NCBI RefSeq assembly: GCF_029958925.1
Contig: NZ_CP124616.1
Location: 3,472,001 to 3,536,000 of the forward strand
DNA length: 64,000 bases
Reading direction: 5' to 3'
DNA from: Tropicibacter oceani
GTDB lineage: Bacteria > Pseudomonadota > Alphaproteobacteria > Rhodobacterales > Rhodobacteraceae
This document shows positions 1 to 8,666 of this stretch, one piece after another. Position 1 is the stretch's first letter, and each line of letters begins with the position of its first letter. The position numbers and the translations under genes are program-made. The notes under the pieces are model-generated. The model was not told the DNA's origin. It worked only from the letters and a program-made list of their open reading frames with translations, and made no database searches.

Positions 1-1
1 G

Positions 2-361
2 GAACGGGTGCGCGCCGTTGGGCTTGACCCGTTTCGCCTGCGCCTTGTCGCCTTTACCCTGTCGGGGGCGATCACCGGGCTGGCCGGGGCGCTGTTCGCC
101 GATCTCAACCGCTTTGTCAGCCCGACCATGTTCAGCTGGCAGCTGTCGGGCGAAATCATCGTGTTCATCATCATCGGCGGCACCGCGCGGTTGTTTGGCC
201 CCGTAGCGGGCGCCGCGCTGTTCGTCGCGCTGGAACACTGGCTGGGCGGCCTGTCGGATTACTGGCACGTCTTCCTTGGCCTTCTGCTGCTGCTGATCGT
301 TTTGTTCGCCAAGGGCGGGTTGATCGGCCTTCTGGCGGGGCGGAGCAAAGCGCATGACTGA
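2..361 (+). CDS. livM: Branched-chain amino acid-type ABC transporter permease, C-terminal fragment
   Basis: This is the C-terminal end of a LivM-type inner-membrane permease (BPD_transp_2 family). The reading frame is open from the first bases of the window, so the true start lies upstream; the GTG at position 8 is internal. About 119 residues are visible, with hydrophobic segments typical of the family and the conserved stretch around SGAITGLAGALFA, followed by a segment rich in small residues (IIIGGTARLFGPVAGAALF) and a final membrane helix. It overlaps livG by 8 nt, as expected for a translationally coupled importer operon. The substrate is not determined by this fragment; family members carry branched-chain amino acids, amides or urea. 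Confidence 0.88.
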   Translation, partial: ERVRAVGLDPFRLRLVAFTLSGAITGLAGALFADLNRFVSPTMFSWQLSGEIIVFIIIGGTARLFGPVAGAALFVALEHWLGGLSDYWHVFLGLLLLLIVLFAKGGLIGLLAGRSKAHD

Positions 362-1103
362 CGCCATCCTTGAAACCCGTAGCCTTTTCAAAAGCTTTGG
401 AGCCCTGAAGGCGACCGACGATGTTTCGATCACCCTGCGCCCGGGCGAGATCCACGCCATCATCGGCCCCAACGGCGCGGGCAAAAGCACCCTGATCGGC
501 CAGATCAGCGGCGCCCTGACGCCGGACAACGGGCAGGTACTGCTGAACGGCCAGGACGTGACCCATGCCGCGCCGCCGCAGCGCGCCCGCGCCGGTCTTG
601 GCCGCACCTTCCAGATCAGCCAGCTGGCGATGGAGGATACGGTGCTGCAAAACGCCCTGCTGGGTGCGCTGGGGGCCAGCGGCCGGCCCTGGCGATTCCT
701 GCGCCCGGCATTGGGCGACCCCGCGCTGCGCGCTGCTGCCACATCCGCGCTTGAGAGGGTCGGCCTGCAGGACCACCTGGCCACCCGCACCGCCGAGCTT
801 TCGCACGGCCAGCGCCGCCTGCTCGAAGTGGCGGTGGCGCTGACCCTGCGCCCGCGCGCCTTTGTCATGGACGAACCCATGGCCGGGCTGGGCACCGAAG
901 GATCGGCCCGGTTGACGCGGCTTCTGGACGGGCTGCGCCGGCAGGCTCCGATCCTGCTGGTCGAACACGACATGGACGCGGTCTTTGCCCTGGCTGACCG
1001 GATCAGCGTGCTGGTCTATGGCCGCATCATCGCCACCGGCACGGTCGCGGAAATCCGCGCCAATCCGGCGGTGCGGGACGCCTACCTGGGGGATCAGGCA
1101 TGA
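354..1103 (+). CDS. livG: ABC transporter ATP-binding protein, LivG type
   Basis: This is a cytoplasmic ATPase subunit of a branched-chain amino acid-type importer. The 249 residues carry Walker A (GPNGAGKST, residues 38-46), the signature LSHGQ, Walker B ending in VMDEP and the switch histidine in VEHDM. Length and motif order fit LivG, and the LSHGQ variant of the signature is common in LivG. It starts inside the end of the permease gene and ends in an ATGA overlap with livF, so all three are probably translated from one message. Confidence 0.92.
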   Translation: MTDAILETRSLFKSFGALKATDDVSITLRPGEIHAIIGPNGAGKSTLIGQISGALTPDNGQVLLNGQDVTHAAPPQRARAGLGRTFQISQLAMEDTVLQNALLGALGASGRPWRFLRPALGDPALRAAATSALERVGLQDHLATRTAELSHGQRRLLEVAVALTLRPRAFVMDEPMAGLGTEGSARLTRLLDGLRRQAPILLVEHDMDAVFALADRISVLVYGRIIATGTVAEIRANPAVRDAYLGDQA

Positions 1104-1786
1104 CCCTGTTATCCTTGCAAAACCTGGCCGCACGCTATGGCGCCAGCCAGGCCCTGTTCGGCGTCGACCTGACCCTGGCCGAAGGCGAAGCCCTGGCGCT
1201 GATGGGCCGCAACGGCATGGGCAAATCGACCACGGTGAAATGCATCTGCCGGATGATGGCATCGACCGGGGGGCTGCAGTTCGCCGGGCAGGATCTGCAC
1301 GCGCTGCCCGCGCACCGCGCCGCGCGGCTGGGCATCGGACTGGTCCCCGAAGGGCGGCGCTGCTTTGCCGATCTGACGGTCGCAGAAAACCTTGTGGCCA
1401 CCGCCCGCCCCGGCCCATGGACCGTGCAAACCGTCGGCGCGCTGTTCCCGCGCCTGACCGAACGCGCCGATCAGGTGGCGCGCAGCCTGTCGGGGGGCGA
1501 ACAGCAGATGCTGGCGATTGGCCGCGCCCTGATGACCAACCCGCGCCTGCTGATCCTGGACGAAGCGACCGAGGGGCTGGCCCCCATCGTCCGGCAGGAA
1601 ATCTGGCAGGCCGTCGGCAGGCTGAAACAGGACAGCGGAATGGCGCTGCTGATCATCGACAAATCGCTCAGGGAACTGGGGCAGGTCTGCGACCGGGCGG
1701 TGATCCTTGAACGCGGGCGCTCGGTCTGGAGCGGGCGCATGGACCAGATCACGGCGGATGTGGCGCAGGACCTTCTGGGCGTCTGA
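1100..1786 (+). CDS. livF: ABC transporter ATP-binding protein, LivF type
   Basis: This is the second ATPase subunit of the same importer. The 228 residues contain Walker A (GRNGMGKST, residues 36-44), a canonical LSGGEQQ signature, Walker B (LLILDEATEGL) and the H-loop region. In this copy the usual H-loop VEQ is IIDKSLRE, so the switch histidine appears to be absent. It is the last gene of the transporter operon, and a small hairpin follows at 1840-1856. Substrate-binding and LivH subunits are not in the window and are presumably upstream. Confidence 0.9.
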   Translation: MTLLSLQNLAARYGASQALFGVDLTLAEGEALALMGRNGMGKSTTVKCICRMMASTGGLQFAGQDLHALPAHRAARLGIGLVPEGRRCFADLTVAENLVATARPGPWTVQTVGALFPRLTERADQVARSLSGGEQQMLAIGRALMTNPRLLILDEATEGLAPIVRQEIWQAVGRLKQDSGMALLIIDKSLRELGQVCDRAVILERGRSVWSGRMDQITADVAQDLLGV

Positions 1787-1839
1787 CGACCCGCGCGGGC
1801 CACGGGCGCGACGGCCAGCGGGACGGTGGGCGGGGCGAA

Positions 1840-1856
1840 TTTCGGCGCAGCCGAAA
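1840..1856. terminator. Hairpin between convergent livF and LysR genes
   Basis: A perfect 7-bp stem (TTTCGGC / GCCGAAA) with a 3-nt loop lies between the stop of livF and the convergent stop of the LysR gene. The A/T ends of the stem would serve both directions. There is no long T-run, so it may be only a weak bidirectional terminator. Confidence 0.35.
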
Positions 1857-1877
1857 GAGCGCCGGACAGCGGGCCCG

Positions 1878-2789
1878 CTACAACCTGCGCATCACCTCGG
1901 CCATGACCCGTTCGACCGCGCGCGTCGGGGCCTGCGACCGGTTGCGGATCACGAAATAGGGCGCGACCGTCATGCTGTCTTCGGGCTTCAGACAGGCACA
2001 TCGCGCGCCCATTCGGATCAACAGCTCGGCCGCCTCGCGGGTCATCGGGGCGATGGTCTCTCCGGCTTCGACCATGGCCAGGGCCACCAGCAGCGATGCG
2101 CTGTTGGTCACCCGCGCAGGCTCGGCCAGGCCGCGCGCCCGAAACGCCGCCTCGACCGCCTGGCGGATCGGCGACCCGCGTTCCTGCATGACCCAGTCGA
2201 ACCGCGCCAGGTCCTTCAGGCGCGCGCGCGGGGCGGCGGCCAGCGGATGATCGGAGCGGGCCAGCAAGGCCACCGCCTCGGTCCGGGCTGGCTGGGCAGC
2301 AAAGGCGCGCGCATCGTGCCCCGGTGGAAACCGCGCCAGAATGAAATCGAACCGTCCCTCTTCCAGCCCGCGCACCAGGTCGACCGAGGGCGCCACCTCG
2401 ACCGTGACCTCGATGTCCGGGGCTTCATCGCGAACCTGTTTGAGTGCCGGCACAAGGCAGCCCACCGCCGGCCCGGTGACCGATCCGATGCGCACCGCCC
2501 CCGCCTGCCCGCGTCCCAACTGGCCCAGTTCGCTTTCCAGCGTGTCATATTGCGCCAGGATCGCCCGCGCGTGTTTGACAAAGGCCACGCCTTCGCGCGT
2601 CGGGACCATGCCCCTGGGGAGGCGCTGGAACAGCGGCGCGCCCACCTCTGCCTCGATCTCGGACAACAACCGCGAGGCGGCGGGCTGCGACATGCCGGAC
2701 GCCTCGGCCGCGATCTGCAGCTTGGAGGCCTCGGCGATCCGCAGGATCAACCGCAGGTGCGATGGTTTCAGACGATGTTGCAGCGACAT
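1878..2789 (-). CDS. LysR-family transcriptional regulator, GbpR-like
   Basis: This is a 303-residue LysR-type regulator with an N-terminal winged helix-turn-helix (SHLRLILRIAEASKLQIAAE... GMSQPAASRLLSEIE) and a C-terminal effector-binding domain. The helix region resembles GbpR-type regulators of sugar-binding protein and sugar-oxidation genes in Rhizobiales; that link is recognition, not a search. I chose the ATG at 2789, because upstream in-frame codons extend into the divergent promoter region; 2798 is an alternative. It is divergent from the dehydratase gene and probably controls that operon in response to an aldonic acid or sugar. Confidence 0.88.
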   Translation of the reverse strand: MSLQHRLKPSHLRLILRIAEASKLQIAAEASGMSQPAASRLLSEIEAEVGAPLFQRLPRGMVPTREGVAFVKHARAILAQYDTLESELGQLGRGQAGAVRIGSVTGPAVGCLVPALKQVRDEAPDIEVTVEVAPSVDLVRGLEEGRFDFILARFPPGHDARAFAAQPARTEAVALLARSDHPLAAAPRARLKDLARFDWVMQERGSPIRQAVEAAFRARGLAEPARVTNSASLLVALAMVEAGETIAPMTREAAELLIRMGARCACLKPEDSMTVAPYFVIRNRSQAPTRAVERVMAEVMRRL

Positions 2790-2798
2790 AGAGGACAT

Positions 2799-2888
2799 AC
2801 CATTTTTGCAATGCCACTGCCCCGTAACTGAATTTGAATGATATGCCCAGACCCTGATATTCCCCATGGGGACAACCAGGGGGACAGC
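2799..2888. promoter_or_regulatory. Divergent regulator/operon control region
   Basis: About 90 bp separate the LysR gene from the dehydratase operon, so both promoters must lie here. It contains a perfect 10-bp palindrome, CCCCATGGGG (2862-2871), 17 nt before the dehydratase start. A LysR binding site is expected in such a spacer; the palindrome is a candidate only and is GC-rich rather than the usual T-N11-A form. Confidence 0.35.
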
Positions 2889-4631
2889 ATGTCATTCAAA
2901 CCGGCACAATGGCCGCGCAAACTGCGCTCGCAGGCATGGTACGGCGGCACCAGCCGCGATGTGATCTATCACCGGGGGTGGTTGAAAAACCAAGGCTATC
3001 CCGACGATCTGTTCGACGGACGCCCGGTGATCGGCGTGCTCAACACCTGGTCTGACCTGACCCCCTGCAATGGCCACCTGCGCGAGCTGGCCGAAAAGGT
3101 AAAGGCCGGCATATGGGAGGCAGGCGGCTTTCCGGTCGAGGTTCCGGTCTTTTCGGCCTCGGAAAACACCTTTCGCCCCACCGCCATGATGTTCCGCAAC
3201 CTCGCCGCCCTGTCGATCGAAGAGCAGATCCGCGGCCAGCCGATGGACGGCTGCGTGCTGATGGTGGGCTGTGACAAGACCACGCCAAGCCTGCTGATGG
3301 CCGCTGCCTCGTGCGATCTGCCGTCGATCGTGGTGACCGGCGGGCCCATGCTGAACGGCTATTTCCAGGGCGAGCGTGTCGGGTCAGGCACCCACCTTTG
3401 GAAATTCTCCGAGGCGGTCAAGGCCGGCGAGATGACCCAGGACGAATTCCTCGAGGCCGAACAAAGCATGAGCCGCTCCAGCGGCACCTGCAACACCATG
3501 GGCACCGCCAGCACCATGGCCAGCATGGCCGAGGCGCTTGGCATGGCGCTGTCGGGCAATGCCGCCATTCCGGCGGTCGACAGCCGCCGCCGCGTGATGG
3601 CGCAGATCTCCGGGCGGCGCATCGTGCAGATGGTCAAGGATGACCTGAAACCATCGGACGTGATGACCAAGGCGGCCTTTGAAAACGCCATCCGCTGCAA
3701 CGGCGCGATTGGCGGGTCGACCAATGCGGTGGTGCACCTGCTGGCCATCGCGGGCCGGGTCGGCGTCGACATCACGCTGGACGACTGGGACCGCTGCGGG
3801 CGCGACGTGGCGACCATCGTGAACCTGATGCCCTCGGGCAAATACCTGATGGAAGAGTTCTTTTATGCTGGCGGCTTGCCCGTCGTGCTGAAACGGCTGG
3901 GCGAGGCCGGCAAACTGCACAAGGACGCGCTGACCGTATCCGGCGAAACCATCTGGGACGAGGTCAAGACCGCGAAGAACTGGAACGAGGATGTGATCCT
4001 GCCGCTGGACAAGGCGCTGACCCAGCAGGGCGGCATCGCGGTGCTGAAGGGTAACCTTGCGCCCAAGGGGGCGGTGCTGAAACCTTCGGCCGCGACCCCT
4101 GCCCTGATGCAGCATCGCGGCCGCGCCGTGGTGTTCGAGGATATCGACGACTACAAGGCCAAGATCGACGATGACGCGCTGGACATCGACGAGACCTGCA
4201 TCATGGTCCTGAAGAACTGCGGCCCCAAGGGCTATCCCGGCATGGCCGAGGTCGGCAACATGGGCCTGCCGCCCAAGGTGTTGAAAAAGGGGATCACCGA
4301 CATGATCCGCATTTCTGATGCGCGCATGTCCGGCACCGCCTATGGCACCGTGATCCTGCACACCTCGCCCGAGGCTGCCGCTGGCGGACCCTTGGCCGTG
4401 GTGCGCAATGGCGACATGATCGAGGTCGACGTGCCCGCCCGCCGGTTGCATCTGGACATCTCGGAGGGCGAACTGGCCGCGCGTCTGGCGGAATGGACCC
4501 CGAACCACGACCGCGCGCCCAGCGGCTATGCCTGGCTGCACCAGGCCCATGTCGAAGGCGCCGATACCGGGGCCGATCTGGATTTCCTCAAGGGCTGTCG
4601 CGGCGCGCCGGTGGGAAAGGATTCGCATTGA
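2889..4631 (+). CDS. IlvD/Edd-family L-arabinonate dehydratase
   Basis: This 580-residue IlvD/Edd-family dehydratase converts L-arabinonate (probably also D-fuconate or D-galactonate) to the 2-keto-3-deoxy acid. The protein matches my memory of the Rhizobium leguminosarum L-arabinonate dehydratase over its whole length, including the three cysteines expected to hold the Fe-S cluster: C60 (TPCNGH), C128 (GCDKTTP) and C201 (GTCNTMGTAS). I chose the ATG at 2889 because homologues begin just there; the in-frame upstream codons lie in the promoter region. The stop overlaps the next start by one base. Enzyme family is certain; the exact aldonate is inferred from similarity and neighbours. Confidence 0.9.
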   Translation: MSFKPAQWPRKLRSQAWYGGTSRDVIYHRGWLKNQGYPDDLFDGRPVIGVLNTWSDLTPCNGHLRELAEKVKAGIWEAGGFPVEVPVFSASENTFRPTAMMFRNLAALSIEEQIRGQPMDGCVLMVGCDKTTPSLLMAAASCDLPSIVVTGGPMLNGYFQGERVGSGTHLWKFSEAVKAGEMTQDEFLEAEQSMSRSSGTCNTMGTASTMASMAEALGMALSGNAAIPAVDSRRRVMAQISGRRIVQMVKDDLKPSDVMTKAAFENAIRCNGAIGGSTNAVVHLLAIAGRVGVDITLDDWDRCGRDVATIVNLMPSGKYLMEEFFYAGGLPVVLKRLGEAGKLHKDALTVSGETIWDEVKTAKNWNEDVILPLDKALTQQGGIAVLKGNLAPKGAVLKPSAATPALMQHRGRAVVFEDIDDYKAKIDDDALDIDETCIMVLKNCGPKGYPGMAEVGNMGLPPKVLKKGITDMIRISDARMSGTAYGTVILHTSPEAAAGGPLAVVRNGDMIEVDVPARRLHLDISEGELAARLAEWTPNHDRAPSGYAWLHQAHVEGADTGADLDFLKGCRGAPVGKDSH

Positions 4632-5545
4632 TGAAGATCGCCATCGTCGGTGTGGGCAAGATCGCGCTGGATCAGCACGTGCCCGCCATCAAGGCCAGCC
4701 CCGATTGGGAACTGGCCGCCACCTGTTCGCGCCACGGCTCGGTCGAGGGGGTCGAGGCCTTTACCGATTTCGCACAGCTGCTTGAGGCGCGGCCCGATAT
4801 CCGCGTCGTCTCGCTTTGCATGCCGCCGGTGCCGCGCTTTGACTATGCCCGCGCCGCGATCCTGGCGGGGCGGCACGTGATGCTGGAAAAACCGCCCGGG
4901 GCGTCGCTGGCCGAATGCCATGCGCTGGAAAGCATGGCGCGCGCGCAGGGCGTCAGCCTGTTCGCCACATGGCATTCGCGCTGCGCCGACCAGGTGCCCG
5001 CGGCCAAGGCCTGGCTGGCGGACAAGAGGGTGACGCGCGCGCATATCACCTGGCGCGAAAGCGTGCGCAAATGGCACCCCGGGCAGGACTGGGTGTTCGA
5101 ACCCGGTGGCATGGGCGTCTTTGATCCCGGCATCAATGCCCTGTCGATCCTGACCGAAATCCTGCCCGCCCCGGTGCATCTGACCGGCGCGTTGCTGGAG
5201 TTCCCGGAAAACCGTCAGACGCCCATCGCGGCGCGGTTGGCGTTCTCGGGCCATACCAGCGCCGAATTCGACTGGCGCGAGGAAACCCGCGACATCTGGC
5301 AGATCGAGGTGGCAACCGACGCAGGCACCCTGACCTTGCAGGACGGCGGCGCGCGCATGGTGCTGAACGCGGTCCAGTCCAGCGCCACCGATGCCACCCC
5401 GTCCGGCGAATACCCCCGCCTTTACGCGCAGATGGCCGCCCTTGTGCAGGCCGGCGCCATCGACATGGATCTGGCCCCGCTCGTGCATGTGGCCGATGCC
5501 TTCATGCTGGGGCAGCGCAAGACCGTCGCCCCCTTCGTTTTCTGA
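4631..5545 (+). CDS. Gfo/Idh/MocA-family sugar 1-dehydrogenase
   Basis: This 304-residue NAD(P)-dependent oxidoreductase has an N-terminal Rossmann motif (IVGVGKIALDQH, residues 5-16) and the family EKP motif at residues 86-88, whose lysine is catalytic. It is similar to D-galactose / L-arabinose 1-dehydrogenases that make the aldonolactone in oxidative pentose/hexose degradation. The start is fixed by overlap with the dehydratase stop (TGATG). It would supply the first step of the pathway whose later steps are encoded on either side. A lactonase gene is not present next to it. Confidence 0.85.
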   Translation: MKIAIVGVGKIALDQHVPAIKASPDWELAATCSRHGSVEGVEAFTDFAQLLEARPDIRVVSLCMPPVPRFDYARAAILAGRHVMLEKPPGASLAECHALESMARAQGVSLFATWHSRCADQVPAAKAWLADKRVTRAHITWRESVRKWHPGQDWVFEPGGMGVFDPGINALSILTEILPAPVHLTGALLEFPENRQTPIAARLAFSGHTSAEFDWREETRDIWQIEVATDAGTLTLQDGGARMVLNAVQSSATDATPSGEYPRLYAQMAALVQAGAIDMDLAPLVHVADAFMLGQRKTVAPFVF

Positions 5546-5555
5546 GGAGAGAGTT

Positions 5556-6473
5556 TTGAAACAACCGCTTACCGGTATTCTGCCCGTCGCCCCCACGCCC
5601 TTTCACGCCGATGGTTCGCTTGATCAAGAGGGCTGCCGCCGTGTCATGGATTGCATGATCGACCAGGGGGTCGACGCGATCTGCATCCTTGCCAACTATT
5701 CCGAACAGTTCCTGCTGTCGGACGAAGAACGCGCCACGGTGATGCGCATCAGCCTTGAACAGGTCGCGGGCCGGGTGCCCGTGATCGTCACCGTCAGCCA
5801 TTTCTACACCGGCATAGTGATCGAACGCGCCCGCGCCGCGCAGGCCATGGGCGCCAGCATGATCATGATGATGCCGCCCTACCACGGCGTCGGCCTTGTC
5901 CCCGGCCCTGACGGCATTGTGGAACATTTTCAGGCGGTCTCTGACGCCATCGACATTCCGATCATGGTGCAGGACGCGCCGCTGTCTGGCGTGTCGCTGC
6001 CCGTGCCGCTGCTGGTACAGATGGCGAAGCAGATCGAGAATTTCAGCTATTTCAAGATCGAAACCCCGTTCGCCGCCGACAAGCTGGCGGCGCTGATCGA
6101 GGCGGGCGGCAAGGACATCGTCGGGCCGTTTGACGGTGAAGAGGCTGTGACCCTGCTGGCCGATCTGGACGCAGGCGCGACCGGCACCATGACCAGCGGG
6201 CTGCAACCCGAAAAGATCCGCCCCATCGTGACGCAATACCTTGCAGGCAACCATGACGCGGCGCTGGCTCAATGGAAGCTTTGCCTGCCGCTGATCAACC
6301 ATGAAAACCGCCAGTGCGGGCTGCGCGCCACCAAGACCGTGATGATGGAGGGTGGCGTGATCGGGTCCGACCATGTACGCCATCCTTTGAAACCCATGAG
6401 CCAGCGCACCAAGGACCGCCTGTTGTCACTGGCCCGGGAATTGGATTTGATTGCCCTGAAATGGGGCAAATAA
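5556..6473 (+). CDS. DapA-family 2-keto-3-deoxy-L-arabonate dehydratase
   Basis: This 305-residue dihydrodipicolinate synthase/N-acetylneuraminate lyase family protein has the Schiff-base lysine at K167 (YFKIET) and the conserved tyrosine at Y109 (PPYHG). The tyrosine that DHDPS enzymes carry in their YNVPSR motif is replaced here by a VQDAP segment. In this context it is most likely the dehydratase that makes 2-oxoglutarate semialdehyde from keto-deoxy-arabonate; an aldolase role is the alternative. The start is a TTG at 5556, supported by a strong GAGGAGA ribosome-binding site just upstream; longer in-frame readings would run deep into the preceding gene. Confidence 0.83.
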   Translation: MKQPLTGILPVAPTPFHADGSLDQEGCRRVMDCMIDQGVDAICILANYSEQFLLSDEERATVMRISLEQVAGRVPVIVTVSHFYTGIVIERARAAQAMGASMIMMMPPYHGVGLVPGPDGIVEHFQAVSDAIDIPIMVQDAPLSGVSLPVPLLVQMAKQIENFSYFKIETPFAADKLAALIEAGGKDIVGPFDGEEAVTLLADLDAGATGTMTSGLQPEKIRPIVTQYLAGNHDAALAQWKLCLPLINHENRQCGLRATKTVMMEGGVIGSDHVRHPLKPMSQRTKDRLLSLARELDLIALKWGK

Positions 6474-6485
6474 GGGAGACGCGAC

Positions 6486-8000
6486 ATGACTTTTACACCG
6501 CACGGAAAACACCTGATCGCTGGTGAATGGATCGCCGGGGAAAACACCTTCCAATCCGAACCGGCCCATGGCGCGGCGCATGATTTCAGCGTCGGCACCC
6601 CGGCGCTGGTCGACAAGGCAGTTCAGGCCGCAGAAGAGGCGTTCTGGACCTATGGCTATTCCAGCCGTCAGCAGCGCGCAGACTTCCTGAACGCCATCGC
6701 CGATGAAATCGAAGCCCGCGCCGAGGCGATCACCCAGATCGGCACCGAGGAAACCGGCCTGCCCGAAGCCCGCCTTATGGGCGAACGCGGCCGCACCACC
6801 GGTCAGCTGCGCCTGTTCGCCTCGCACATCCTTGCCGGGGATTACCTGGATCGCCGCCACGATCAGGCCCTGCCCGATCGCGCGCCCCTGCCCCGGCCCG
6901 ACCTGAAGATGGTCCAGCGCCCGATCGGCCCCGTCGCCGTCTTTGGCGCGTCGAACTTTCCGCTGGCCTTCTCGACCGCGGGCGGTGACACCGCCAGCGC
7001 GCTGGCCGCGGGCTGCCCCGTCGTGGTCAAGGGCCACAGCGCCCACCCCGGCACCGGCGAAATCATCGCCGAAGCCGTCCACGCCGCCATCCAGAAATGC
7101 GGCATGCATCCCGGTGTCTTCAGCCTGATCCAGGGCGGCAAGCGTGACGTCGGCACCGCCCTGGTCCAGCATCCTTTGATCAACGCCGTGGGCTTTACCG
7201 GCTCGCTTGGCGGAGGCCGCGCGCTGTTTGACCTGTGCGCACAGCGCGAAAATCCGATCCCCTTCTTCGGCGAGCTGGGCAGCGTCAATCCGATGTTCCT
7301 GCTGCCCTCGGCCCTGGCCGCACGCGGCGCTGATCTGGCCGCTGGCTGGGCCGGGTCGCTGACCATGGGCGCAGGCCAGTTCTGCACCAACCCCGGCATT
7401 TCCGTGGTCATCAACGGCCCCGACGCCGATGCCTTTATCGAGGCCGCGACCAAGGCGTTGGAGCCGATGGGCGCCCAGACCATGCTGACCGATGGCATCG
7501 CCGCCGCCTACCGCGCGGGCCGCGACCGGGTTGCCGGGTCTGCCGGTGTTCAGGAACTGCTGACCAGCACCTGTGATCTGCGCAATGCCACGCCCTACCT
7601 TTACGCCACGACGGGCAAGGAATGGCTGGCCAACCACGCCCTTGGCGAAGAGGTCTTTGGCCCGCTTGGCCTGATCGTGCGCGTCGAGGACGAGGCCGAG
7701 ATGCTGGCCATGGCCCGCAGCCTGCAAGGACAGCTGACCTGCACCCTGCACATGGACGACGGCGACACCGATCTGGGCCGCAAACTGATGCCGGTGCTGG
7801 AGCGCAAGGCAGGCCGCGTGCTGGCCAACGGCTTTCCCACCGGGGTCGAGGTCTGCGACGCCATGGTCCACGGCGGCCCCTACCCGGCCTCGACCAACTT
7901 TGGCGCGACCTCGGTCGGCACCTTGGCGATCCGCCGCTTCCTGCGCCCGGTTTGTTACCAGAACATGCCCGACGCGCTGCTGCCGGGCGATCTGCAATAA
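6486..8000 (+). CDS. 2-oxoglutarate semialdehyde dehydrogenase (NADP+ aldehyde dehydrogenase)
   Basis: This is a 504-residue aldehyde dehydrogenase superfamily protein with catalytic cysteine C300 (GQFCTNPG) and general base E263 (GELGSVNP). The sequence around GASNFPLAFSTAGGDTASA is typical of the 2-oxoglutarate semialdehyde dehydrogenase / NADP aldehyde dehydrogenase branch. It closes the oxidative pentose route by making 2-oxoglutarate. It follows the DapA-family gene after 12 nt with a GGGAG ribosome-binding site, and is the last gene of the operon; a strong terminator follows at 8030. Confidence 0.88.
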   Translation: MTFTPHGKHLIAGEWIAGENTFQSEPAHGAAHDFSVGTPALVDKAVQAAEEAFWTYGYSSRQQRADFLNAIADEIEARAEAITQIGTEETGLPEARLMGERGRTTGQLRLFASHILAGDYLDRRHDQALPDRAPLPRPDLKMVQRPIGPVAVFGASNFPLAFSTAGGDTASALAAGCPVVVKGHSAHPGTGEIIAEAVHAAIQKCGMHPGVFSLIQGGKRDVGTALVQHPLINAVGFTGSLGGGRALFDLCAQRENPIPFFGELGSVNPMFLLPSALAARGADLAAGWAGSLTMGAGQFCTNPGISVVINGPDADAFIEAATKALEPMGAQTMLTDGIAAAYRAGRDRVAGSAGVQELLTSTCDLRNATPYLYATTGKEWLANHALGEEVFGPLGLIVRVEDEAEMLAMARSLQGQLTCTLHMDDGDTDLGRKLMPVLERKAGRVLANGFPTGVEVCDAMVHGGPYPASTNFGATSVGTLAIRRFLRPVCYQNMPDALLPGDLQ

Positions 8001-8029
8001 CCCTGCCCTTTGCGATCCTCTCCAACCAG

Positions 8030-8057
8030 GCGGGCGCCCCTTTGGCGCCCGCTTTTT
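8030..8057 (+). terminator. Rho-independent terminator of the sugar operon
   Basis: A perfect 9-bp GC-rich stem (GCGGGCGCC / GGCGCCCGC) with a 5-nt loop is followed at once by five T residues. It lies 30 nt after the aldehyde dehydrogenase stop. Confidence 0.85.
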
Positions 8058-8194
8058 CACTGCCCTGCACGAAAGTCCGAAAATCCACCTGTTTCCAACG
8101 TCTTTTCAAAGACTTCCGGTTTTCCGCCCGTGCCCATGAATTTCTGGGTTTTTCACCTTGTAAATCCCATGCGTGCTTGGCTATACCCGTCGGC

Positions 8195-8284
8195 GGAGAC
8201 GTGGCCGAGTGGTCGAAGGCGCTCCCCTGCTAAGGGAGTAGACGGGAAACCGTCTCGAGGGTTCGAATCCCTTCGTCTCCGCCA
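8195..8284 (+). tRNA. tRNA-Ser(GCU)
   Basis: A 90-nt class II tRNA. The acceptor stem GGAGACG pairs with CGTCTCC, followed by discriminator G and an encoded CCA (8282-8284). The anticodon GCT is at 8229-8231 inside the stem CTCCC/GGGAG. A long variable arm (gacgggaaaccgtc) is present, and the T-loop GGTTCGAATC is canonical. It reads AGC/AGU serine codons. Serine tRNA genes are common integration sites, and foreign-looking genes follow directly downstream. Confidence 0.97.
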
Positions 8285-8311
8285 CTTGACCCAGCGAAAG
8301 CGTTCTCCCGA

Positions 8312-8331
8312 TCCGGCTTCGGCCGGAATTT
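8312..8331 (+). terminator. Terminator after tRNA-Ser
   Basis: A 6-bp stem TCCGGC / GCCGGA closed by a stable TTCG tetraloop is followed by ATTTTCC, 28 nt after the tRNA. Confidence 0.6.
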
Positions 8332-8666
8332 TCCGTTGTTTTCGAGGGTTATGCGGGTTGGGCTGATAACCGGCCCACGCTCCGAAAGGCGCACACACAT
8401 TCTCTCCGGGCTGATATTCTCCGGACCTGTTAACCGCAGCCATTCCGGTTATCAGATGTAAGGCATTGGAGAGGCGGCATTTTCTGGAACAACGCAGCTC
8501 AGAAATTTCACAAGTTCATCCGGATGCCGGACGGGACCGAGATCGAACAATTGATCTGCGATGATTGTGTAGCCACTCCAGCTTCCAAATGAAAACGCTG
8601 TAACCGTTCGCGCTTTGTGCTGAGTCAGCCTCGTGCTAAGATGTCAAAAAAGTATGAGGCGAGCAG
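8332..8666. other. Non-coding stretch at start of accessory DNA
   Basis: There is no convincing gene between the tRNA terminator and the DUF5131 gene. A/T content rises from about 8480 onward, consistent with the left edge of an inserted element. I could not find a second copy of the tRNA 3' end (an attR) elsewhere in the window by eye. Confidence 0.4.

Noticed and set aside
6426-8060. 544-codon minus-strand open frame
   Set aside because: It is a shadow of the aldehyde dehydrogenase gene, with biased composition and no motif.
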